Below are positions 15,901 through 21,152 of a stretch of 21,152 nt of DNA, in pieces. Both the position numbers and the translations under genes were made by a program. The stretch is from assembly GCA_031279175.1 (NCBI GenBank), contig JAITJA010000096.1:1-21152 (forward strand), read 5' to 3'. Source of the stretch: Odoribacteraceae bacterium. Its GTDB lineage: Bacteria; Bacteroidota; Bacteroidia; Bacteroidales; Marinifilaceae. The notes below the pieces were generated by a model, which was not told where the DNA came from, ran no database searches, and saw only the letters and a program-made list of their open reading frames with translations. The first letter of the stretch is position 1. The number at the start of each line of letters is the position of its first letter.

Positions 15901-16908
15901 ATGGACAAAACAACATGCAAGCACGTCTATCTCTTCGCCGAGCACCGCGAAGGAGTCCTGCTACCCGTCGCCGTCGAGCTGCTGGGGAAGGCAAGGGAGC
16001 TGGCAAACGCGCTAAACGAGCAAGTTCACGCCATTCTCGCCGGGAAAAACGTCGAGGCCCTGGCAGGGGAGTGTATCGCGCGGGGAGCGGACGCGGTAAT
16101 TATCGCGGAGGCCCCGGAGTTGGAATTCTATTCCACGGAACCGCACGCCCAGGCCCTTTTCCAGATCGTCACCGAACGAAAACCGGCGATCCTGCTCTTC
16201 GGCGCGACGACTACCGGCAGGGATCTCGCGCCGAGACTCTCCGCGCGCCTGAACACCGGCCTGACGGCGGATTGCACGGCACTCGATATCGCCGACGACG
16301 GGGAACTGCTCATGACCCGGCCCGCCTTCGGGGGGAATCTCATGGCCACGATCCTGTGTAAAGAGCATCGACCGAGAATGTCTACCCTACGGCCCGGGGT
16401 CGCCAGGCCGGCGCGCCGGGACAATACCCGCGAAGGACGCGTCGAGCGGGTCAATATCCGCTTCGATCGCTCGAAATTCAAAACAAGGATCCTGCAAACC
16501 ATCAAGGAAGAGAGGCAACGGGTCGACATTACCGCCGCGCGGGTGCTCGTCTCCGGAGGGCGCGGGATGGCCGACGGGTTCACAGCGCTCGAAAAGCTGG
16601 CCGCGGAGCTCGGGGGAGAAGTCTCGTCGTCGCGCGCGGTGGTAGACGCGGGAATCATGCCGAGAGAAAGACAAGTGGGGCAAACCGGCAAGACCGTCCG
16701 CCCAGATCTATACATCGCCGCCGGAATCTCCGGAGCGATCCAGCACCTCGCCGGGATGGAAGAATCGGGATACATCATCGCCATCAACAAGGACAAATCC
16801 GCGCCTGTATTCCAGGTCGCCGACCTCGGTATTGTAGCCGACGCCGCGCGCGTCGTGCCGCTCCTCACCGCGAAAATCAAGGAACTACGAAACAATAAAA
16901 ACAAGTAA
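15901..16908 (+). CDS. etfA: Electron transfer flavoprotein alpha subunit
   Basis: Large Etf subunit, 335 residues. The C-terminal FAD-binding domain is clear: GGRGMADGFTALEKLAAELG, then SSSRAVVDAG, RQVGQTGKTVRPDLYIAAG, SGAIQHLAGM and INKDKSAPVFQVADLGIVAD. The N-terminal domain has GATTTGRDLAPRLSARLNTGLTADCT, as in other EtfA proteins. No ferredoxin-like iron-sulfur extension is present. With EtfB it forms the electron carrier between NADH and Bcd. It ends 3 bp before the thiolase start. Confidence 0.95.
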   Translation: MDKTTCKHVYLFAEHREGVLLPVAVELLGKARELANALNEQVHAILAGKNVEALAGECIARGADAVIIAEAPELEFYSTEPHAQALFQIVTERKPAILLFGATTTGRDLAPRLSARLNTGLTADCTALDIADDGELLMTRPAFGGNLMATILCKEHRPRMSTLRPGVARPARRDNTREGRVERVNIRFDRSKFKTRILQTIKEERQRVDITAARVLVSGGRGMADGFTALEKLAAELGGEVSSSRAVVDAGIMPRERQVGQTGKTVRPDLYIAAGISGAIQHLAGMEESGYIIAINKDKSAPVFQVADLGIVADAARVVPLLTAKIKELRNNKNK

Positions 16909-16911
16909 CGC

Positions 16912-18114
16912 GTGAAAAAAGTATACATCATGGCGGCCAAACGAACCGCCATAGGGAAATTCCTCGGCGCGATCGCCACCGTGCCCGCCGCCGAACTCGC
17001 CGCCACCGTCATCCGCGCCATCATCGCCGAGACGCGCGTCAATCCCGCCGACATCGACGAGGTAATCGTCGGGAACGTGCTCCACGCCGGGCAACGACAA
17101 GGCGTCGCGCGCCAGGCGGCAATCCGAGCCGGGATCCCCGTCGAGGTCCCGGCGCACGGCCTCAACATGATCTGCGGGAGCGGCATGAGAAGCGTCATCG
17201 CCGCCTACCGCGCCATCAAGTCCGGAGAGGCGTCGCTCGTGCTTGCCGGTGGAACGGAATCCATGTCCGGAGCGGGATTCATCCTTCCAGCCGCCGCGCG
17301 TTCCGGCGTCAAGATGGGCGACCTCGCGGCCCTCGATCACGTCGTCTGTGACGGGCTTACCGACGCGTTTTCAGGCCTGCACATGGGAATTACCGCCGAA
17401 AATATCGCCGAACGCCACGCGATCTCCCGCGAGGAGCAAGACGCGTTCGCCATCGCATCGCAACGCAAGGCCATCAGCGCCATCGACGCCGGGAAATTCA
17501 AGCAAGAAATCGTCGCCGTCGAGGTCGCCTCCCGCGCGGGAACAACCCGCTTCGATACCGACGAGTTCCCCAACCGCGCGACCTCGCTCGAGAAGCTGGC
17601 CGCCCTGAAACCGGCATTCAAGAAGGAGGGAACGGTCACCGCCGGTAACGCCTCCGGGATCAACGACGGCGCATCGTTCCTCCTTGTCGCCTCGGGAGAG
17701 GCCGCCGACCGTCTCGGGATCGCCCCGCTCGCCGAGATCATCGCCACCGGGCAGGCCGGCGTCGATCCTTCCATCATGGGCATGGGCCCTGTACCGGCCA
17801 TCGCACGCGCGTTACGCGCCGCCTCGCTCGCGCTGACCGACGTGGAGCTTATCGAGCTGAACGAGGCCTTTGCCGCGCAGTCTCTCGGCGTGATCCGGCA
17901 GCTCGCCGCCGATCACGACGCGACGGGAGAATGGATCGCCTCCCGCGCTAACGTGAATGGAGGCGCGCTCGCGCTCGGTCACCCGATCGGGGCCTCCGGG
18001 AATCGAATTGTCGTCACGCTGCTCCACGAAATGATCCGCGCCGGCAAGCATGTAGGTCTCGCCTCTCTCTGTATCGGTGGCGGCATGGGCTGCGCGCTCC
18101 TTCTCCGTCGGTAA
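16912..18114 (+). CDS. Acetyl-CoA acetyltransferase (thiolase)
   Basis: Cleaves acetoacetyl-CoA with CoA to two acetyl-CoA, the last step of the pathway. One acetyl-CoA returns to Kce. It has 400 residues, standard for thiolases. The nucleophile is C88 in NMICGSGMRS. The catalytic histidine is H357 in GHPIGASG and the second cysteine is C387 in CIGGGMG. ELNEAFAAQ is also present. I chose the GTG at 16912, since the conserved N-terminus KKVYIMAAKRTAIGKF needs it; the ATG six codons later would cut the first beta strand. It is the last gene of the operon. The usual symbol would be atoB or thlA, and I cannot choose between them. No stem-loop terminator directly follows, only two T runs (18122-18137). 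Confidence 0.94.
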   Translation: MKKVYIMAAKRTAIGKFLGAIATVPAAELAATVIRAIIAETRVNPADIDEVIVGNVLHAGQRQGVARQAAIRAGIPVEVPAHGLNMICGSGMRSVIAAYRAIKSGEASLVLAGGTESMSGAGFILPAAARSGVKMGDLAALDHVVCDGLTDAFSGLHMGITAENIAERHAISREEQDAFAIASQRKAISAIDAGKFKQEIVAVEVASRAGTTRFDTDEFPNRATSLEKLAALKPAFKKEGTVTAGNASGINDGASFLLVASGEAADRLGIAPLAEIIATGQAGVDPSIMGMGPVPAIARALRAASLALTDVELIELNEAFAAQSLGVIRQLAADHDATGEWIASRANVNGGALALGHPIGASGNRIVVTLLHEMIRAGKHVGLASLCIGGGMGCALLLRR

Positions 18115-18150
18115 CCCGCTCTTTTTTCTCTATTTTTTACCGGAATTGGC

Positions 18151-18300
18151 GCTTCCGCGGCCGCCGCGGTGCCCTCCGCGGCCGCCGCGGAGCCGTCCGC
18201 GGCCGCCGCGCTGCCGTCCGCGGCCGCCGCGCTGCCGTCCGCGGCCGCCGCGGTGCCGTCCGCGAGCTTCGCGGTACCCTCCGCGAGCTTCGCGGTTGCC
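18151..18300. repeat. Array of seven 21-bp hairpin repeats
   Basis: Seven hairpin units begin at exactly 21-bp steps: 18155, 18176, 18197, 18218, 18239, 18260 and 18281. Units 1-5 fold as CCGCGG-CCG-CCGCGG. Units 6-7 fold as CCGCGA-GCT-TCGCGG, so the loop-closing pair changed from G-C to A-T on both sides and the stem is kept. The linker is (G/C)TGCC(G/C)T-like. A degenerate eighth unit may follow near 18302. Since 21 is a multiple of 3, frames stay open on both strands (alanine-rich 7-residue repeats). The paired stem changes fit a nucleic-acid structure better than a protein. The unit design matches the array at 5-88. Confidence 0.88.
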
Positions 18301-18343
18301 CCCGGGGCGGCCATGAATTCCCCCGCGGCGGCAACAATAACAT

Positions 18344-18369
18344 TCGCGAGGCCCGTGATGGCTTCGCGA
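18344..18369 (+). other. Stem-loop downstream of the hairpin array
   Basis: TCGCGAGGCC (18344-18353) pairs with GGCTTCGCGA (18360-18369): ten pairs, one of them G-T, around a CGTGAT loop. No T run follows, so it is not a classic intrinsic terminator. It could mark the 3' end of the lysine operon transcript or be a degenerate relative of the 21-bp units, which share the TCGCGA/CGCGA core. Confidence 0.55.
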
Positions 18370-18410
18370 TTGTCGGTCAACGGCTATACCGCGGATAACT
18401 CTTGTCCCGG

Positions 18411-18442
18411 CTTGTTTTTTCCTTTAAATACGCGTTAATTTG
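18411..18442 (+). promoter_or_regulatory. Candidate promoter of kduI operon with nearby TGTCCCG repeats
   Basis: CTTG at 18411-18414 and TTAATTTG at 18435-18442 are separated by 20 bases. This matches the Bacteroidota minus-33 (TTTG) and minus-7 (TAnnTTTG) pattern with one mismatch in each. Around it lie three copies of TGTCCCG: direct at 18403-18409 and 18441-18447, and inverted at 18480-18486. The second and third form an inverted repeat enclosing GGAGA/TCTCC (18458-18462 with 18474-18478). These could be an operator or a leader structure. The leader to the kduI ATG would be about 100 nt. Confidence 0.5.
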
Positions 18443-18551
18443 TCCCGTGAAAAGTCAGGAGAGAGGCGGCTTTTCTCCCCGGGACAGGCGCGATCGGCGG
18501 CGCGGGCGGGTAAACATGCATCTCACGCGATAAATAATAAAAACAACACGC

Positions 18552-19394
18552 ATGAAACTACATTACGAAGTACGGCAGGCATCTCACCCGGTAGATGCCA
18601 GGGGATACGACACGCGGCGCGTACGCGAGGAGTTCCTGATCGAGAAACTCATGGGCGATGACGAGATCAACCTCGTGTATTCCATGCACGACCGGTTGAT
18701 TGTCGGGGGAGCAGTGCCGGTGAACGAGACGCTGGAATTGCCGTCTATCCCCCCGTTACGCGCCGGCTTTTTCCTGCATCGCCGGGAGCTGGGCGTCGTG
18801 AACGTCGGCGGCGAGGGCGTCGTGGAGATCGACGGCGTCGCGCACCCGTTGCAATACAAGGAGGCCCTCTATATCGGGCGCGGCGATCGCGTCGCGCGTT
18901 TCTCGAGCGTCGACAAGGGCCGCCCGGCGCGTTTCTATTTTAACTCGACGCCGGCCCATTGCCCCTACCCGGACCGGAAAATCACGCGCGACGACGCCGT
19001 CGTTATCGAGACCGGGACGCTCGAGGAGAGTAACCACCGCGTGATCCACCGGATGATTGTCACGCGGGTGCTCCCCACGTGCCAGCTGCAAATGGGCATG
19101 ACCGAGCTGAAACCGGGGAGCGTCTGGAATACCATGCCTCCACACACGCACGAACGACGAATGGAAGCCTATTTCTATTTCGAGGTGCCCGGGGAACAGG
19201 TCGTGTGTCACTTTGCAGGAACGCCAGACGAGACGCGGCACGTCTGGATGAAGAATGAACAGGCGGTGATCTCCCCGCCGTGGTCTATCCACGCGGCCTG
19301 CGCTACCTCTAATTATACTTTTATATGGGGGATGGCCGGGGAAAACCAGGATTACGAGGACATGGACGCCGTCGCGCGGCAAGATTTAAGATAG
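18552..19394 (+). CDS. kduI: 5-keto-4-deoxyuronate isomerase (DKI isomerase)
   Basis: Isomerises 4-deoxy-L-threo-5-hexosulose uronate, from unsaturated galacturonate or related uronides, to 2,5-diketo-3-deoxygluconate in the cytosol; zinc-dependent cupin. The 280-residue length is standard. Metal ligands are H198, H200, E205 (PPHTHERRMEAY) and H247 (PPWSIHAA), two residues later than the E. coli positions as I recall them. The C-terminal IWGMAGENQDYEDMD is a family hallmark. First gene of a new operon after a 437-bp gap, followed by a DUF4861 gene and kdgK, which places it in pectin or uronate breakdown. Confidence 0.96.
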   Translation: MKLHYEVRQASHPVDARGYDTRRVREEFLIEKLMGDDEINLVYSMHDRLIVGGAVPVNETLELPSIPPLRAGFFLHRRELGVVNVGGEGVVEIDGVAHPLQYKEALYIGRGDRVARFSSVDKGRPARFYFNSTPAHCPYPDRKITRDDAVVIETGTLEESNHRVIHRMIVTRVLPTCQLQMGMTELKPGSVWNTMPPHTHERRMEAYFYFEVPGEQVVCHFAGTPDETRHVWMKNEQAVISPPWSIHAACATSNYTFIWGMAGENQDYEDMDAVARQDLR

Positions 19395-19415
19395 TAACTA
19401 CTAAAAATAGATCAC

Positions 19416-20555
19416 GTGAAAAATATTATCGCTTATGCACTGCTCGCCATGCTGTCGCTGGCAACAAATTGCGCGAACGAGCCGGTGGCGCTCGTCTCCG
19501 TGACAAATATTACCGAACTCTCCCGCGAGAATGAAACCGTTGAGATCCCCTGGAGCGAGATCGCGGCATTGTTTGACGGCGTCGCGGCCGGGGAAATTAT
19601 CGTCGCGGACTCGAACGGGACGGAAATCCCGTCGCAAGTCATCTATCGCGGCGGCAACGAACCGGTAGCGCTCCTCTTCCAGGCCTCGACAGCGCCCGGG
19701 GAGAGCGCCTCGTACGCGATCCGGCCGGGGAAACCCGCCGCGTACTTGCCGCGCGTGCACGGGAGGCTCGTGCCAGAACGTTACGACGACTTCGCGTGGG
19801 AGAATGAACGCGTCGCCTATCGCGTCTACGGCCCGGCACTCGAGGCTACCGGGGAGATCAGTAACGGGATCGACGCGTGGGTGAAGTCCGCCCACGGGTT
19901 GCTCGTGGACAAGTGGTACGCGAGCGGCGATTATCACCGCGACCACGGCGAGGGCCTGGATTGCTACAAGGTAGGGCGGACGCTCGGGGCAGGTGCAATG
20001 GCGCCGCTCGCGGATAGCGCGTTTGTCCTCGGTAATAACTTTACCTCCGCCCGCGTGCTCGACCAGGGGCCGCTCCGCGTTACCTTCGAGCTGGCTTACG
20101 CCCCGTTTGCCGTCGGGGAGAACGTCGTGACGGAACGCCGCGTGATCTCGCTGGACGCCGACGCGATCCTGAACCGGGTCGAGGAGTATTACGAGAACGC
20201 GCCCGGCATGGAGGTCGCCGCCGGTATCGTCCTCCGCGAGGGCGCGGGCATCGTCTGGAAAGACGCCGCTAACGGCGTCATCGCCTACTGGGAGCCGCTC
20301 AATAACGATAATAACGAGGATAACGGCCATACCGCTGTCGCCGTCATCTTCCCGGGAGAGATGAAAGAGACGCGGCAGGTAGCCAAGCACCTCGCCGGTA
20401 TCGCGGATTATTCCCCGGGAGAAGTCTTTACTTATCTCGCCGGGGCCGGGTGGAGCAAGGGCGGGTTCGCGACCCCGGGCGACTGGCACGAGCACGTCAC
20501 GGGGGAACTCATGAAGATCAAGTTCCCGCTGGAAGTAACTATCAAGAAAAAATAA
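19416..20555 (+). CDS. DUF4861 family protein, probably exported
   Basis: A 379-residue protein of the DUF4861 family, known mostly from polysaccharide-degradation loci of Bacteroidota; its reaction is unknown to me. The N-terminus (KNIIAYALLAMLSLATNCANE) looks like a signal peptide. Cys19 follows ATN, which is a poor lipobox, so lipoprotein status is uncertain. The motif DYHRDHGEGLDCYKVGRTLGAG in the middle (around residues 170-191, quoted here only as key block) carries conserved His, Asp, Glu and Lys residues that could be an active site. The start is GTG at 19416, since no ATG gives a full signal peptide. It lies between kduI and kdgK, 21 bp and 5 bp away, suggesting a periplasmic step on uronate-containing sugars. 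Confidence 0.8.
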   Translation: MKNIIAYALLAMLSLATNCANEPVALVSVTNITELSRENETVEIPWSEIAALFDGVAAGEIIVADSNGTEIPSQVIYRGGNEPVALLFQASTAPGESASYAIRPGKPAAYLPRVHGRLVPERYDDFAWENERVAYRVYGPALEATGEISNGIDAWVKSAHGLLVDKWYASGDYHRDHGEGLDCYKVGRTLGAGAMAPLADSAFVLGNNFTSARVLDQGPLRVTFELAYAPFAVGENVVTERRVISLDADAILNRVEEYYENAPGMEVAAGIVLREGAGIVWKDAANGVIAYWEPLNNDNNEDNGHTAVAVIFPGEMKETRQVAKHLAGIADYSPGEVFTYLAGAGWSKGGFATPGDWHEHVTGELMKIKFPLEVTIKKK

Positions 20556-20560
20556 CCGCC

Positions 20561-21152
20561 ATGAGTAATAAAGTAGTCACCTTCGGGGAGATCATGCTGC
20601 GCCTGGCGACCCCGGGGCATGAACGCTTCTGCCAGGCCCGGGAATTTTTAGCCACCTTCGGCGGGGGAGAGGCCAACGTCGCCGTGTCGTTGGCGAATTA
20701 CGGCGTCCCGGTCGATTTCGTCACCCGCCTGCCGGAGAACGATATCGCCAATGCCTGTATCATGGAACTTCGACGGCACGGCGTCGGCGTTTCTCATATC
20801 CTCCGCGGGGGAGAACGCGTCGGGATCTATTTCCTGGAGACAGGGGCCGTCGCCCGCGCCAGCAAGGTGGTGTACGACCGGTCGCGCTCTGCCATCGCGG
20901 AGGTTAAACCCGGCATGATCGACTGGGATAAGGCGTTCGCGGGCGCTACCTGGTTTCACTGGACAGGGATCACGCCAGCACTCTCCCGGGGGGCGGCAGA
21001 CGCGTGCCTGGAAGCTACCCGCGCGGCGCGCGCGGCAGGGTTAACGGTCTCCTGCGACCTGAATTACCGGAAGAATCTCTGGCGATACGGGCAAACAGCC
21101 GCCGACGTGATGCCAGAACTGGTGAAGACGTGCGACGTGATCCTCGGGAACG
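20561..21152 (+). CDS. kdgK: 2-keto-3-deoxygluconate kinase, 3' end outside window
   Basis: Partial gene: 197 codons are in the window, and the frame is open to the edge. It is a PfkB-family sugar kinase. KVVTFGEIMLRLATPGHERF and the substrate-binding FGGGEANVAVSLANYG are at the start, followed by VGIYFLETGAVARASKVVYDR and CDLNYRKNLW. These fit 2-dehydro-3-deoxygluconate kinases best. The enzyme phosphorylates KDG to KDPG for the aldolase. The C-terminal ATP-site motif (GAGD-type) lies beyond the edge, so it cannot be checked. The ATG at 20561 is 5 bp after the DUF4861 stop. A kduD reductase needed between KduI and KdgK is not in the window. Confidence 0.88.
   Translation, partial: MSNKVVTFGEIMLRLATPGHERFCQAREFLATFGGGEANVAVSLANYGVPVDFVTRLPENDIANACIMELRRHGVGVSHILRGGERVGIYFLETGAVARASKVVYDRSRSAIAEVKPGMIDWDKAFAGATWFHWTGITPALSRGAADACLEATRAARAAGLTVSCDLNYRKNLWRYGQTAADVMPELVKTCDVILGN

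Noticed and set aside
16128..17198. Long minus-strand open frame (356 residues) opposite etfA and the thiolase start
   Set aside because: Shadow of GC-rich coding DNA; it crosses a gene boundary and has no family motif, while both plus-strand genes are certain.
18115..18150. Intrinsic terminator right after the thiolase, suggested by T runs at 18122-18137
   Set aside because: No stable GC stem lies immediately upstream of the T runs; termination may occur at the hairpin array instead.
17979..18380. Minus-strand 133-residue frame over the hairpin array and thiolase end
   Set aside because: It overlaps the thiolase antisense, and its repeat part is a product of the 21-bp array.
18169..18438. 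Plus-strand alanine-rich open frame with 7-residue repeats
   Set aside because: The frame stays open only because the repeat is 21 bp; the paired stem changes fit DNA or RNA structure, and the frame runs into the promoter candidate.

Overview
The window looks like chromosomal DNA of a GC-rich member of the Bacteroidota, probably an anaerobe. I cannot fix the genus. Three things point there. Translation starts are preceded by A-rich sequence rather than Shine-Dalgarno sites. Three TAnnTTTG-type minus-7 boxes (two exact, one with a single mismatch) lie where promoters are expected. The gene sets (lysS-gpsA; kduI - DUF4861 - kdgK) are typical of that phylum.

Layout. Positions 1-347 hold no convincing gene: a short array of 21-bp hairpin repeats, a G-rich purine stretch and a strong bidirectional terminator. 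Positions 348-4069 are a minus-strand operon, lysS - gpsA - GNAT-fold protein, read leftward and ending at that terminator. A 240-bp divergent region (4070-4309) carries a promoter candidate for each direction. Positions 4310-18114 are one long plus-strand operon of 12 genes: atoD-kal fusion, kce, kdd, kamA, kamB, kamC, kamD, kamE, atoA, bcd, etfB, etfA, then a thiolase (13 functions with the fusion counted twice). Spacing is mostly 0-25 bp, with several ATGA overlaps; one gap of 98 bp lies between kamB and kamC. Positions 18115-18551 are a 437-bp gap with seven perfectly spaced 21-bp hairpin units, a 10-bp-stem hairpin and a promoter candidate surrounded by TGTCCCG repeats. Positions 18552-21152 start a uronate (pectin) catabolic operon: kduI, a DUF4861 protein, and kdgK cut by the window edge.

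How the genes work together. The large operon encodes every enzymatic step of lysine fermentation to butyrate and acetyl-CoA. KamA makes beta-lysine; KamD/KamE make 3,5-diaminohexanoate, with KamB/KamC as the presumed reactivase; Kdd oxidises this to 3-keto-5-aminohexanoate; Kce cleaves it with acetyl-CoA to acetoacetate and 3-aminobutyryl-CoA; Kal removes ammonia to give crotonyl-CoA; Bcd/EtfAB reduce this to butyryl-CoA; AtoD/AtoA transfer CoA from butyryl-CoA to acetoacetate, releasing butyrate; and the thiolase splits acetoacetyl-CoA. No lysine transporter and no regulator gene is in the window.

The most unusual points are the in-frame fusion of the CoA-transferase alpha subunit to Kal, with its beta partner about 8 kb downstream in the same operon, and the two arrays of 21-bp hairpin repeats, whose stems differ in a compensatory way.
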